Assembly: GCF_003350505.1 (NCBI RefSeq)
Contig: NZ_QQAY01000007.1
Span: forward strand, 62,001 to 126,000
Length of the DNA stretch: 64,000 bases
Origin: Falsibacillus pallidus
Lineage (GTDB): Bacteria > Bacillota > Bacilli > Bacillales > DSM-25281
Direction: 5' to 3'
Shown: piece by piece, positions 1 through 8,069 of the stretch
Layout of the letters: each line of letters opens with the position of its first letter
How positions within the stretch are numbered: position 1 is the first letter of the stretch
Program-made: the position numbers and the translations under genes
Notes under the pieces: generated by a model
The model's database searches: none
Told to the model about the DNA's origin: nothing
The model's input: the letters and a program-made list of their open reading frames with translations, nothing else

Positions 1-66
1 CAGGATTTCCTTCGAGTCTTGTCTTATGCTGGTCGGGGCTTACAAGGCACTTCCGCTTTTTTTAGT
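1..66. repeat. Bacillus-type interspersed repeat, family B, partial copy
   Basis: This is the 3' part of an element found again at 28499-28617 and 37397-37513. All three share the ATTTCCTTCGAG core, then GTCT(T/A)ATGCTGGTCGG, and end in TTCCGCTTTT. The copy is cut by the window edge. It runs directly into a family-C motif (CACCACCCG-N-TTTTT, about 73-90), as the 28.5 kb copy also does. It is non-coding and its function is unknown. Confidence 0.75.
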
Positions 67-137
67 GACTGTCACCACCCGATTTTTCTGCACAAATATG
101 GTATAGTGGTGGAAAAAAGAGGGAGAGGATTGTACCA

Positions 138-749
138 ATGAAAAAACTGCTGCTTTCAGGTTTTGAACCATTCTTAGACAACCCGATCAACCCGACTGAA
201 CAAATTGTAAAGGAATTGCACGGAGCGGTAATAGGATCGTATGAGGTCCACGGAGTCCTGCTACCAGTCGATTTTGAAAAAGGCCCGTTGCGTTTGCTAG
301 AAGAAGTGAAACAAGTAAAGCCGGATGCTGTCATTTCGCTAGGTTTGGCCGCTGGCCGCGAGAGTATAACCCCTGAGCGAGTCGCGATAAATATCCGTGA
401 CGGCGAAGCGGATAACCGCGGCATTAAGCCCGAGGATTCACCCATTTTATCTGACGCCCCAGCCGCATATTTCTCGACTTTGCCTATCAGAAAAATGATA
501 GATTCCCTTCGCGACGCTGGAGTCCCGGCCCGCATCTCCAACACAGCTGGAACCTATCTGTGCAACAATGTCATGTACTCTGTCCTCCACGAATTGACCG
601 CGGGTGAGCACGCTTCGTCGGTGCCCGCGGGATTCATCCATGTCCCTGCTTCACATGAACTGGCAGTCCGCATGCCGCGATCCATCCCAAGCATGGCCCA
701 GGCAGATATTCAGCGTGCAGTGGAGATTATTATCGGAGTCATGGTGTAA
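138..749 (+). CDS. pcp: Pyrrolidone-carboxylate peptidase
   Basis: Cytosolic cysteine peptidase (family C15) that removes N-terminal pyroglutamate from peptides. At 203 residues it is close to the usual ~215. The catalytic triad is visible: Glu80 in ESITPERVAIN, Cys142 in NTAGTYLCNNVMY and His168 in GFIHVPASHE. The N-terminal LLSGFEPFLDNPINPT block is also typical of the family. The ATG at 138 follows a GAGAGGA site at about 122-128. The gene stands alone: a repeat lies upstream and a 21-bp-period array follows. The call is secure from the triad and length. Confidence 0.95.
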   Translation: MKKLLLSGFEPFLDNPINPTEQIVKELHGAVIGSYEVHGVLLPVDFEKGPLRLLEEVKQVKPDAVISLGLAAGRESITPERVAINIRDGEADNRGIKPEDSPILSDAPAAYFSTLPIRKMIDSLRDAGVPARISNTAGTYLCNNVMYSVLHELTAGEHASSVPAGFIHVPASHELAVRMPRSIPSMAQADIQRAVEIIIGVMV

Positions 750-1000
750 GGTTTTGCCGAATGAATCGCCAGTCCGGCTGCGGCCGGGCTGGTGGGCAAA
801 TTGATGGGCTTTATGGCTTTCGATCCAGTGGCCAGGTCGCCAGTGGAGCCAAATATGGAGCAATGGCTCATAAAGGCGGAGGTCTGGCGCATAGGGCTGG
901 ATTCTCGCGCATAGAAGCTGAGAGCCCGTACATAAGGCACTCGTTCCGGCGCATAGCGGAAATCCTTTGGCGCATAAGCCTCTGCCATATCAAAAATCTC
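745..1000. repeat. Six-unit 21-bp-period array (array 1, minus orientation)
   Basis: Non-coding spacer between pcp and the NERD gene. GCGCAT-type cores (variants GCTCAT, GTACAT) begin at 866, 887, 907, 928, 949 and 970. That is six units with steps of 21, 20, 21, 21 and 21. The array is the reverse complement of those at 4180-4293 and 26479-26592. A degenerate GGTTTTGCCGAATG motif at about 748-761 occupies the place where the other two arrays have a TTCGACAAAAA-CGGG motif. Its function is unknown. Confidence 0.85.
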
Positions 1001-1007
1001 CTATAAA

Positions 1008-1035
1008 AAAAGCAGGAAACCCTGCTATTTTTATA
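1008..1035 (+). terminator. Intrinsic terminator-like hairpin upstream of the NERD gene
   Basis: AGCAGG (1011-1016) pairs with CCTGCT (1021-1026) around a short loop, and a T-rich run follows. It lies after array 1 and just before the ribosome-binding site of the next gene, so it may end pcp transcription or act as a leader attenuator. Confidence 0.6.
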
Positions 1036-1069
1036 GAATTATCATGTAAAAGTCCAGAGGAGGGATGTT

Positions 1070-2074
1070 TTGAAGAAATACGACCCCGATTTACCGTTAT
1101 ATTTAAACCGTTTATTTGCGCTAGAAAGAAGACTGACCCCCAATCACCCGCGTTTATCCGAAATTAAGAGAGAGGCGGCCATTCGCCATGCTGGATTCAA
1201 CGGTGAAAAATCAATGACCTATCATTTGCGCCATCTTGATAAACAAGAATATAACGTGATGGGCAGTATCCGATTGAAGGGCAGGCATGGCTATTATTTT
1301 CAAATGGATAACCTCATCATCACTCCGAATTTCCTCGTGATATTAGAAGTGAAAAGCATGGCAGGAGAACTCCTATTTGATAGAATTCATCATCAGCTGC
1401 TTCGGACGATAAACGGCATAACGGAATCATTTCAAGACCCGATCCTGCAAGTACAAGAACAGGAATTTGAACTTCACCAATGGCTCACTGAGCACAAATT
1501 TCCTCAAATCCCCATCGCGATTGCTGCTGTTATCCCACACCCATCAACCATCATCAAAATGATTCCGGAAAACTCGAAAGATATGAAGTACATTATTAGA
1601 GGTAAAATGCTGCACAAGTTTTTAATGAAACAAAAGAACACTCACAGTAAAACGATCCTTTCAAAGAATGAAATGAAAAAATTAATTTCCACATTGAAAA
1701 GGAAGCATTCTCCGTACGATGCTGATGTATTATCAAAATATGATATTTCACCCGATCATTTAAAAAGGGGTGTGTTTTGCCCTGACTGCGAAGATGAAGT
1801 GCTTCTAAGGAGGGTCTTTAGTAAATGGGAGTGCCCCATCTGCAAGCACACCTCCAAGGATGCGTATAAATTCGCTATAATGGATTATTTCCTCCTAATC
1901 GATGAAACGATAACAAATAAACAGCTTAGATCATTTTTAACGATTGATTCACGTTCTATTTCTCAAAAAATATTAAAATCACTACAATGCCCGAGGGCAG
2001 GCAAATTGAAACATACGACCTACCATCTCACTCTCCCCATTTTGGATCAATCCCTTCGCCACCAACCCAAATAA
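1070..2074 (+). CDS. NERD-domain protein with C-terminal zinc ribbon
   Basis: A 334-residue protein of the nuclease-related (NERD) family. Residues about 38-150 hold the NERD core, including the LVILEVKSM strand that resembles the restriction-endonuclease-like ExK motif. Residues about 235-265 hold a four-cysteine zinc ribbon (CPDC and CPIC pairs about 24 residues apart). The TTG start follows a GAGGAGGGA site at about 1056-1064. The family is common in Bacillus and is presumed to cleave or bind nucleic acid, but no precise substrate is established. It stands alone between a hairpin and an empty AT-rich spacer. Confidence 0.8.
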   Translation: MKKYDPDLPLYLNRLFALERRLTPNHPRLSEIKREAAIRHAGFNGEKSMTYHLRHLDKQEYNVMGSIRLKGRHGYYFQMDNLIITPNFLVILEVKSMAGELLFDRIHHQLLRTINGITESFQDPILQVQEQEFELHQWLTEHKFPQIPIAIAAVIPHPSTIIKMIPENSKDMKYIIRGKMLHKFLMKQKNTHSKTILSKNEMKKLISTLKRKHSPYDADVLSKYDISPDHLKRGVFCPDCEDEVLLRRVFSKWECPICKHTSKDAYKFAIMDYFLLIDETITNKQLRSFLTIDSRSISQKILKSLQCPRAGKLKHTTYHLTLPILDQSLRHQPK

Positions 2075-2446
2075 ATCGACACATTTCTCAGGAAATAACT
2101 CCAATCGACTTCCAAAAACTGCAAACCTCCAGCACTCCCTATGGTACAGACTAAATGAATATTCCATTAAAAATAAATGAATATTTTCACCGAATCCTTG
2201 TCCTTATTGTGGTTTTCGTGCATAAACCTAAAACCAAGCTAATAAACTGATACAAACCTGACAATAAAGAGAGAGTGTTTGAGGTGAAGAGTCGTTAAGG
2301 TGCAGCGATTGACAGCTGGAGATTTGTTTAATCCTTGTAATTCCAGAAGGCCACCACCTTCTGCCGCATTGAATATTGAGGCTGGTTTTTTGAAATTCGC
2401 CAACCCGGCAGCACGTAAAGCCGCAATCGGCGGTTCCAGTTTTTAA
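2075..2446 (+). other. Spacer upstream of spoIIID with possible 48-codon ORF
   Basis: There is no recognised gene in this 370-bp stretch. One reading frame opens at GTG 2300 (GAGGTGA at 2281-2287 is a distant ribosome-binding site) and runs 48 codons to TAA 2444-2446. It is in the same frame as, and immediately before, the usd-like ORF. Its product shows no motif known to me and it may be chance. A GATACAAA block at 2249-2256 resembles a sigma-E -10 element, but I find no well-spaced -35. Confidence 0.25.
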
Positions 2447-2524
2447 ATGATGCGGGATACAGTACTCCGTCGAAGAGAAAGCGGGTCTCATTTCACACTT
2501 TCTACATCCAATTTAGGGAGGTAG
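2447..2524 (+). CDS. usd: Short leader ORF upstream of spoIIID (usd-like)
   Basis: A 25-codon ORF (two tandem ATGs at 2447 and 2450) ends at TAG 2522-2524, six bases before the spoIIID GTG. Its last codons contain the spoIIID Shine-Dalgarno (AGGGAGG, 2515-2521). A hairpin can form here: CACAC and TCTAC (about 2493-2506) pair with GTAGA and GTGTG (2521-2533), enclosing that Shine-Dalgarno and the start codon. In B. subtilis, spoIIID translation is known to depend on translation of a small upstream ORF named usd. The geometry here fits that mechanism. I infer homology by position only and have not compared the peptide. The ORF has no clear ribosome-binding site of its own. Confidence 0.5.
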   Translation: MMRDTVLRRRESGSHFTLSTSNLGR

Positions 2525-2530
2525 AGTGGT

Positions 2531-2803
2531 GTGCACGATTACATCAAAGAGAGAACTATCAAGATTGGAAAGTATATCGTGGAGACGAGGAAAACAGTTC
2601 GCGTAATTGCGAAGGAGTTTGGCGTGTCCAAAAGTACTGTCCATAAAGACCTCACAGAACGCTTGCCGGAAATAAACCCGGATCTGGCGAATGAAGTAAA
2701 AGTAATCCTGGATTATCATAAATCAATTCGCCATCTGCGCGGCGGTGAAGCAACAAAGCAAAAGTATGCAAAAGAAGAGTTTGAAGGGGAAACTGTAAAA
2801 TAG
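2531..2803 (+). CDS. spoIIID: Stage III sporulation transcriptional regulator SpoIIID
   Basis: Small DNA-binding protein (90 residues, against 93 in B. subtilis) that switches mother-cell gene expression between the sigma-E and sigma-K programmes. The helix-turn-helix is visible at about residues 22-42 (TVRVIAKEFGVSKSTVHKDL), with a basic C-terminal region (KSIRHLRGGEATKQKY). The GTG at 2531 has AGGGAGG at 2515-2521. Followed by a terminator and then mbl, the same order as in B. subtilis. Confidence 0.96.
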   Translation: MHDYIKERTIKIGKYIVETRKTVRVIAKEFGVSKSTVHKDLTERLPEINPDLANEVKVILDYHKSIRHLRGGEATKQKYAKEEFEGETVK

Positions 2804-2810
2804 TTAAGTG

Positions 2811-2847
2811 GAGAGGGCCGCAGCCTGCGGAACTGCTCCTCTTTTTT
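2811..2847 (+). terminator. Terminator of spoIIID
   Basis: A CCGCAG/CTGCGG inner stem lies within an outer GAGAGG/CTCCTC pairing, followed by seven T residues. Confidence 0.75.
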
Positions 2848-3016
2848 TGTCCATCTTTTTTCAAAAAATAATTGGAATTTGATTCCTATCTTCGCTTTTT
2901 TTGTGCTAAAATAGAAAATTGGGGAAATAGAACTTCATGCATATGAATATGGACCTATTCATGATGATTAAAAAATATATAATAGAAGCCGCTTGGGGCA
3001 GGAAGGAGCATGTTGA

Positions 3017-4018
3017 ATGTTTGCGAAAGATATTGGAATTGATTTAGGGACGGCAAATGTTTTAATCCATGTGAAAGGCCGGGGTATCGTCTTGAATGAG
3101 CCTTCCGTGGTTGCAATCGATAAGAATACGAACAAGGTGCTGGCTGTAGGGGAAGAGGCTCGTAGAATGGTTGGGCGTACGCCTGGAAACATCGTAGCGA
3201 TCCGTCCGTTGAAAGACGGGGTCATCGCGGATTTTGATGTAACCGAATCCATGCTGAAACATTTCATCAATAAGCTGAATGTCAAAGGATTCCTATCCAA
3301 ACCGCGCATCTTGATCTGCTGCCCGACGAACATCACAAGCGTTGAGCAAAAGGCCATTAAGGAAGCGGCTGAAAAGAGCGGCGGAAAGAAAATCTACCTT
3401 GAAGAAGAACCGAAAGTAGCTGCAATCGGTGCAGGCATGGATATCTTCCAGCCTAGCGGAAACATGGTAGTCGACATTGGCGGTGGTACAACGGATGTAG
3501 CTGTTTTATCAATGGGCGACATCGTAACATCTGCTTCGATCAAAATGGCCGGTGACAAATTTGATGCTGAAATCCTGAGCTATATCAAAAAAGAGTACAA
3601 GCTTCTGATTGGGGAGCGTACGGCAGAAGAAATCAAAATTAAGATCGGAACGGTATTCCCAGGCTCCCGCAAAGAGCAGCTGGATATCCGTGGCCGCGAC
3701 ATGGTGACAGGACTTCCGCGTACAATCACCATCCACTCAGAAGAAATCGAAGGCGCTCTTCGCGAATCTGTAGCCGTCATCGTACAGGCAGCTAAGAACG
3801 TACTTGAGAGAACACCGCCTGAATTATCTGCGGACATCATCGACCGCGGCGTCATCTTAACAGGCGGCGGCGCATTGCTCCACGGCATCGACCAATTGCT
3901 TGCAGAAGAATTGAAAGTACCTGTCCTCGTGGCAGAAAACCCAATGGACTGCGTAGCCATCGGAACAGGCCTCATGCTCGAAAACATGGACAAGCTGCCA
4001 AGAAGAGCATATATATAA
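3017..4018 (+). CDS. mbl: MreB-like cell-shape protein Mbl
   Basis: Bacterial actin homologue (333 residues) that guides the lateral cell-wall synthesis machinery along the rod. The actin-fold ATP-binding motifs are visible: DIGIDLGTANVLIHV (residues 5-19), VVDIGGGTTDVAVLSMG (about 155-171) and DRGVILTGGGALLHG (about 278-292). The position directly after spoIIID identifies it as Mbl rather than MreB or MreBH. The ATG at 3017 follows AGGAAGGAGC. A clear terminator follows. Confidence 0.96.
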   Translation: MFAKDIGIDLGTANVLIHVKGRGIVLNEPSVVAIDKNTNKVLAVGEEARRMVGRTPGNIVAIRPLKDGVIADFDVTESMLKHFINKLNVKGFLSKPRILICCPTNITSVEQKAIKEAAEKSGGKKIYLEEEPKVAAIGAGMDIFQPSGNMVVDIGGGTTDVAVLSMGDIVTSASIKMAGDKFDAEILSYIKKEYKLLIGERTAEEIKIKIGTVFPGSRKEQLDIRGRDMVTGLPRTITIHSEEIEGALRESVAVIVQAAKNVLERTPPELSADIIDRGVILTGGGALLHGIDQLLAEELKVPVLVAENPMDCVAIGTGLMLENMDKLPRRAYI

Positions 4019-4030
4019 TAAAATAACCAG

Positions 4031-4059
4031 AAGGATGGGTCTTGTGCCCATCCTTTTTT
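4031..4059 (+). terminator. Terminator of mbl
   Basis: AAGGATGGG pairs with CCCATCCTT around a seven-base loop, followed by a T-run. Confidence 0.9.
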
Positions 4060-4169
4060 GTGGTTTTTAGATGGTGCGGAGGCAAAATGGCCACACTGGG
4101 GCTGAAAACCATACACTGAAGTGAGTAAAAAGAGTAAAAAACCACAAAATAAATGATGAAATTGCCTTC

Positions 4170-4375
4170 TGCACGGGCTCTATGCGCCGGAATCGATTGC
4201 CTATGCGCCGTTCTTCATGCTCTATGCGCGAGAACCCTCCTCTTATGCGCCAAACCACCAAGGCTATGAGCCAAAAACCCCTCCCTATGTGCCAGTGGCC
4301 TCATCGCGAACTCAAACCATGCTGCAGCCTCCGCCACCATTCGACAAAAAACGGGTGGTGACCAGGCACCCTCAC
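4170..4375. repeat. Six-unit 21-bp-period array (array 2) with trailing REP-like motif
   Basis: Within the 550-bp spacer between mbl and flhO, CTATGCGCC-type units start at 4180, 4201, 4222, 4243, 4264 and 4285: six units at exactly 21 bp. Variants are CTATGCGCG, TTATGCGCC, CTATGAGCC and CTATGTGCC, and the 12 bp between cores are not conserved. About 45 bp later comes TTCGACAAAAAACGGGTGGTGAC (about 4344-4366), a motif seen in other spacers of this window. The rest of the spacer (about 4376-4560) holds only a possible promoter. Confidence 0.9.
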
Positions 4376-4451
4376 GTCGCCACAGCCACCTCAATGATGC
4401 TAACCAAAGAAAAATCGCAAATTTTCTGTGTCTTTGTCGAATGTAATCCTT

Positions 4452-4457
4452 TATAAT
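4452..4457 (+). promoter_or_regulatory. Candidate -10 box ahead of flhO
   Basis: A perfect TATAAT lies about 110 bp upstream of the flhO start. No convincing -35 lies 16-18 bp upstream, so this is weak evidence for the flhO-flhP promoter. Confidence 0.3.
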
Positions 4458-4567
4458 GGAAGATAAGTACAAATCGACCGTTTAGTTTTTGGACATGACA
4501 TGAAAAATCAACGACCGGCCGCATGCAGCGTGAAGCGCATCACCGGTCTGCACGGGGTGGAATAAAG

Positions 4568-5410
4568 ATGCTTAGAGGATTCTATACAGCTGCTTCCGGA
4601 ATGCTGGCGCAGCAAAGAAAAACTGAGATGCTGACAAATAACATGGCCAATGCGAATACTCCTGGATTTAAAGCGGATCAATCATCAATGAGGGCATTTC
4701 CCGAAATGCTTTTGAGCAGAATTGACCGCGTTGAAATACCGACTGAAAAAACGCTGAACCTTCGCCAATCTCCTGAAATCGGGACGCTGAACAATGGCGT
4801 TTACATGCAGGATGCGAACCCATCGTTCATTCAGGGCGCACTTGAATCGACGGATCGGAAAACTGACTTTGCCCTTCAGGATGTCAACATGCCGATCAAC
4901 GAGGCAACAGGACTTCCGGGAAGCGTCTTTTTCACCGTTGAAGGAACGGACGGACAGCCCCGCTATACGAGAAACGGGAATTTCACTGTAGATGCACAGG
5001 GCTTCCTTACAGCAGGAAATGGCCAATATGTGCTCGACGACCAGGGGAATCGAATCCAGTTGAACAGCGATCAGTTTGATCTTAGCGAAAACGGGGTCAT
5101 CTCCGAAAATGGTGCAGAGGTCGGCAGGCTTGGAATTGCATTTTCTGCAAATCCTGAAAGACTCTCAAAGCAAGGGAACGGGTTATTTTTGCCGGAAAAT
5201 AATCAGCCGCTTCCTTCCGCCTACAACAACCCGAATGTGCGGTTCACCACCCAGCAGGGATACATAGAAGGCTCCAATGTTGATTCCGGGAAGACCATGA
5301 CGGACATGCTTACAGCGTACAGAGCATTTGAAGCCAACCAAAAGATCCTTCAGGCATATGACCGAAGCATGGATAAAGCAGTAAACGAAGTCGGACGAGT
5401 GAACGGCTAA
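4568..5410 (+). CDS. flhO: Flagellar hook-basal body (distal rod-like) protein FlhO
   Basis: A 280-residue member of the FlgF/FlgG/FlgE axial family, thought to form part of the flagellar rod outside the membrane. The N-terminal signature is present (MLRGFYTAASGM, then NNMANANTPGFKAD at about residues 22-35). The C-terminal VDSGKTMTDMLTAYRAFEANQKI block matches the family's closing coiled coil. ATG 4568 was chosen because GGGGTGG lies 7 bp upstream and the family starts with MLRG. It is followed 24 bp later by flhP, as in B. subtilis. Confidence 0.93.
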   Translation: MLRGFYTAASGMLAQQRKTEMLTNNMANANTPGFKADQSSMRAFPEMLLSRIDRVEIPTEKTLNLRQSPEIGTLNNGVYMQDANPSFIQGALESTDRKTDFALQDVNMPINEATGLPGSVFFTVEGTDGQPRYTRNGNFTVDAQGFLTAGNGQYVLDDQGNRIQLNSDQFDLSENGVISENGAEVGRLGIAFSANPERLSKQGNGLFLPENNQPLPSAYNNPNVRFTTQQGYIEGSNVDSGKTMTDMLTAYRAFEANQKILQAYDRSMDKAVNEVGRVNG

Positions 5411-5434
5411 TATCAATAGAAGGGAGGCTATCAA

Positions 5435-6277
5435 ATGAATAGACAAATGATCACAGCGACAAACACCCTTTCCCAGCTGCAGCAGAAGATGGACATCATC
5501 AGCCACAACATGGCCAATGTCGATACTTCCGGCTACAAACGGCGCGATGTGCAGTTCTCGGATTTAATGTATCAGCAGTTCAACAATCAGCTCAACAATA
5601 ACCAGGAAGTCGGACGCCGCACTCCGTATGGCATCAGGCAGGGCAGCGGTGCCAGAGTCGGTCAAGCCCAGTTGAACCTGTCACAGGGAAATATCATCAG
5701 CACCAACCGCCCTCTTGATATCGCCTTTACGAAAGAAAATCAATTCTTGAAAGTGCTTGTCCAGGACGAAAATGGATCTGATGTGCAATTTTCGAGGGAT
5801 GGTGCATTTTATTTATCCAATGTGAATGGGCAGGAAACCATGCTCGTGAACAGCGATGGCAGGCCAATACTTGATGAAAACAACCAGCAGATTGTCATAC
5901 CGGGAAAAGTGAAAGACTACATCGTTTCCCCGAATGGCCAGTTTACAGCAAAATTAGAATCCGGCCAGAAGGTTTCCTATAATCTTGGGGTCATTGCCGT
6001 CAATAAACCTCAATTTTTAGAGCAAAAAGGACAAAATTTGTTTGGCCTCCCTCAAAACATGAATGGTTTGGGCGTTAGTGCAAACGATATCTATACAGAG
6101 ATGACGGGTGCGAATCGGGCAGCCATTTCCATGAGGCAGGGCGTACTTGAACAATCGAACGTTGACATGGGCAAAGAAATGACAGAACTAATCAATGTTC
6201 AGCGTGCCTACCAATTTCAAGCAAGATCCATTACCATGGCGGATCAGATGATGGGATTGGTAAATGGCATTCGATAA
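5435..6277 (+). CDS. flhP: Flagellar hook-basal body protein FlhP
   Basis: Second axial rod-type protein (280 residues), co-oriented with flhO and probably in the same operon. The N-terminus holds SHNMANVDTSGYKRRDVQF (residues about 26-44). The C-terminus holds SNVDMGKEMTELINVQRAYQFQARS, the usual paired ends of FlgG-type proteins. The ribosome-binding site is GAAGGGAGG just before ATG 5435. No other flagellar genes are nearby. Confidence 0.93.
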   Translation: MNRQMITATNTLSQLQQKMDIISHNMANVDTSGYKRRDVQFSDLMYQQFNNQLNNNQEVGRRTPYGIRQGSGARVGQAQLNLSQGNIISTNRPLDIAFTKENQFLKVLVQDENGSDVQFSRDGAFYLSNVNGQETMLVNSDGRPILDENNQQIVIPGKVKDYIVSPNGQFTAKLESGQKVSYNLGVIAVNKPQFLEQKGQNLFGLPQNMNGLGVSANDIYTEMTGANRAAISMRQGVLEQSNVDMGKEMTELINVQRAYQFQARSITMADQMMGLVNGIR

Positions 6278-6367
6278 GGCGCTGTTTTCTGTTAAAATAG
6301 ATATGTTCCGATTGGCAGGGACAGCTATTGAGGAGAAAATGGCCTTTGGCAAAAGGAGTTTTGAATA

Positions 6368-6649
6368 ATGACCATGAAGGAAATCCAGCCGCAGCAGACA
6401 AAAACAAGAGAAGAACATAGAAAAGAATCAAGGCAAGCAGAAGAGCAGGAACCAAAAGGACGCAAGAGAAAAGCGCGTGTCCGTCTGATTCCTATTTGGA
6501 TGCGTGTCTTGATTGTGATTGTTCTGATAGCTGTTTGTGCTGGGGCAGGAGCGGTTGTAGGATACAGTGTCATGGGGGACGGCAAGCCCGGCGATACTTT
6601 TAAAAAATCCACATGGACTCATATTTACGATATAGTGAACAAAAAATAA
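6368..6649 (+). CDS. Small EpuA-like membrane protein
   Basis: A 93-residue protein with a highly charged N-terminus (residues 1-38, rich in K/R/E/Q), one membrane segment (about 47-70, LIVIVLIAVCAGAGAVVGYSVMG) and a short outer tail ending KSTWTHIYDIVNKK. This fits the EpuA family, often labelled DNA-directed RNA polymerase subunit beta in databases although it shows no polymerase features. The position between flhP and fabZ is common in Bacillus relatives. AAAAGGAG lies 9 bp before the ATG. Its role is unknown. Confidence 0.75.
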   Translation: MTMKEIQPQQTKTREEHRKESRQAEEQEPKGRKRKARVRLIPIWMRVLIVIVLIAVCAGAGAVVGYSVMGDGKPGDTFKKSTWTHIYDIVNKK

Positions 6650-6676
6650 GGGGGGCCGGCGCCTCCCTTATTTTTG
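6643..6676 (+). terminator. Terminator overlapping the end of the EpuA-like gene
   Basis: AAATAAGGGGGGC (6644-6656, containing the stop codon) pairs with GCCTCCCTTATTT (6661-6673), followed by T residues. The A- and T-rich flanks allow action in both directions. Confidence 0.85.
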
Positions 6677-6724
6677 GGCAGAAGTTTTGGTAAAATAACA
6701 GTATTACATAGAGGAGGTACCAAC

Positions 6725-7159
6725 ATGCTAGATATTCAACAGATCAAGGAAATCATCCCACACCGCTATCCGTTCCTATTGGTGGATCGCATTTTGGAAA
6801 TAGAAGAAGGAAAGAAAGCCATCGGAATCAAAAGTGTTTCGGCGAATGAAGAGTTCTTCAACGGACATTTCCCTGACTACCCGGTAATGCCTGGCGTATT
6901 GATTGTTGAGGCATTGGCGCAGGTCGGTGCAGTGGCCATGCTGAAAAAAGAAGATAACCGAGGCCGATTGGCATTCTTCACAGGAATCGACAACTGCCGA
7001 TTCAAGAAGCAAGTGAAGCCCGGCGACCAGCTTCGGTTAGAAGTGGAAATGGTACGCGTGCGCGGACCGATCGGAAAAGGCAAAGGCGTGGCAACCGTGG
7101 ATGGCGAAATCGTCTGCGAAACAGAAATCATGTTTGCCCTTGGGGAAAAGCAAGAGTAG
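6725..7159 (+). CDS. fabZ: 3-hydroxyacyl-ACP dehydratase FabZ
   Basis: Hot-dog-fold enzyme (144 residues) that dehydrates 3-hydroxyacyl-ACP to trans-2-enoyl-ACP in type II fatty-acid synthesis. The active-site block [20 protein letters not shown] contains His48 and Glu62, and the N-terminal [13 protein letters not shown] is typical. ATG 6725 follows GAGGAGGTAC. It is flanked by terminators on both sides, so it is probably a single-gene unit. Confidence 0.97.
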   Translation: MLDIQQIKEIIPHRYPFLLVDRILEIEEGKKAIGIKSVSANEEFFNGHFPDYPVMPGVLIVEALAQVGAVAMLKKEDNRGRLAFFTGIDNCRFKKQVKPGDQLRLEVEMVRVRGPIGKGKGVATVDGEIVCETEIMFALGEKQE

Positions 7160-7166
7160 AAAACAT

Positions 7167-7203
7167 GGGAAGGTCAGTCTGATCTTCCCTATTCAATTTT
7201 TTA
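7167..7203 (+). terminator. Terminator of fabZ
   Basis: GGGAAG (7167-7172) pairs with CTTCCC (7184-7189), with internal partial pairing and a later T-run. Confidence 0.7.
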
Positions 7204-7371
7204 TTGCTCAATCTCCCGCAATACAGTAAAATGCAGTAATGGGTACTGAGCAGGTGGAAATACCAATATTTCTCAACTTTCTTTCTGCTGAATGCACTGC
7301 AGAAAGTTTTACATATATGATATAGTAAAATTGCGTGAAAAGTATTTAAGACTAGGGGGTACTTAACATAC

Positions 7372-7770
7372 ATGTATAAAGGATTATCACAGGGCGTAAA
7401 GATAAGTATCACTCGCTCCATCTCAACCGCGTTCGAACAGTATATGGCTAGAATACAATGGGAAGAAGACAAATTTAACCTTCACAATTTTATTCAAGAT
7501 TGGAAGAACTACATAACGACAAGCGCTGCTTGGTACAGCAGCATCGACGAATCCATCAAGAACGATCCCGTCTTTCATGAAGCGCTTGCCTCAAAAATAA
7601 ATGAGACCATTGAGAAAATCCTCAATGAACCTCCAACAGATGAGCAGATCGAGGAAATCGAAAAGCTTCAAGAAGAAGCTGGCACCGACTATGCATACTC
7701 ATGCAAAGCAGAAGCCAAATATGTCCTGGAGCAAATCCAGAACGAACTAAAAAAAAAGAAGAACAATTGA
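7372..7770 (+). CDS. Hypothetical helical protein
   Basis: A 132-residue soluble protein, mostly predicted helix, with an acidic middle (EPPTDEQIEEIEKLQEEAG, residues about 91-109) and a basic tail of lysines. It sits where B. subtilis has ywpG-type genes between fabZ and ssbB, so it may be positionally equivalent, but I do not recognise the sequence. ATG 7372 lies behind a weak GGGGGTA site. Its stop codon overlaps the next start (TGATG), so the two genes are translationally coupled. An eight-base inverted repeat (CTTTCTGC/GCAGAAAG, 7281-7306) lies upstream. Confidence 0.7.
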   Translation: MYKGLSQGVKISITRSISTAFEQYMARIQWEEDKFNLHNFIQDWKNYITTSAAWYSSIDESIKNDPVFHEALASKINETIEKILNEPPTDEQIEEIEKLQEEAGTDYAYSCKAEAKYVLEQIQNELKKKKNN

Positions 7771-7943
7771 TGCCCGCTTCTGAAGGAGAGCTCAACTATG
7801 CTTCGCTCTTATATTATTTATTATATGAAGAAGAGCTCCCAAAAAGAGAATATCGAAAGCAAGACATACGGTATATTATTGAGCTGCTCATGCACAAGCA
7901 GAAGAGTCAAGAGGACTTTTTGCAAAGCGATGTTATTCATTGA
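7770..7943 (+). CDS. Small hypothetical protein coupled to the preceding gene
   Basis: A 57-residue protein whose ATG overlaps the upstream stop codon by one base. It has two predicted helices and an ELPKREYRKQDIR stretch that weakly recalls YppF-like proteins; that resemblance is not proof. A strong terminator begins just after its stop. I assign no function. Confidence 0.6.
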   Translation: MPASEGELNYASLLYYLLYEEELPKREYRKQDIRYIIELLMHKQKSQEDFLQSDVIH

Positions 7944-7945
7944 AG

Positions 7946-7976
7946 ACTCCAGACATAATGTCTAGGAGTTTTTTTA
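7946..7976 (+). terminator. Terminator of the two-gene hypothetical operon
   Basis: ACTCC-A-GACAT pairs with GTC-TA-GGAGT and is followed by seven T residues. Confidence 0.9.
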
Positions 7977-8069
7977 TGTAGAAATTTGTAGGAAAAAAAA
8001 GATGATTATTTTTCAGAAAAGACAAAATATAACACAAAAAGATGAAGACAACCTTATATAATGTTAATA

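Noticed and set aside
4217-4472. Open frames through array 2 and array 3 encoding heptad-like peptides (YAPxxxx, LAHxxxx, xxxMRQT)
   Set aside because: The heptads are a by-product of the 21-bp DNA period. They appear on both strands, lack ribosome-binding sites, and differ in peptide content between arrays.
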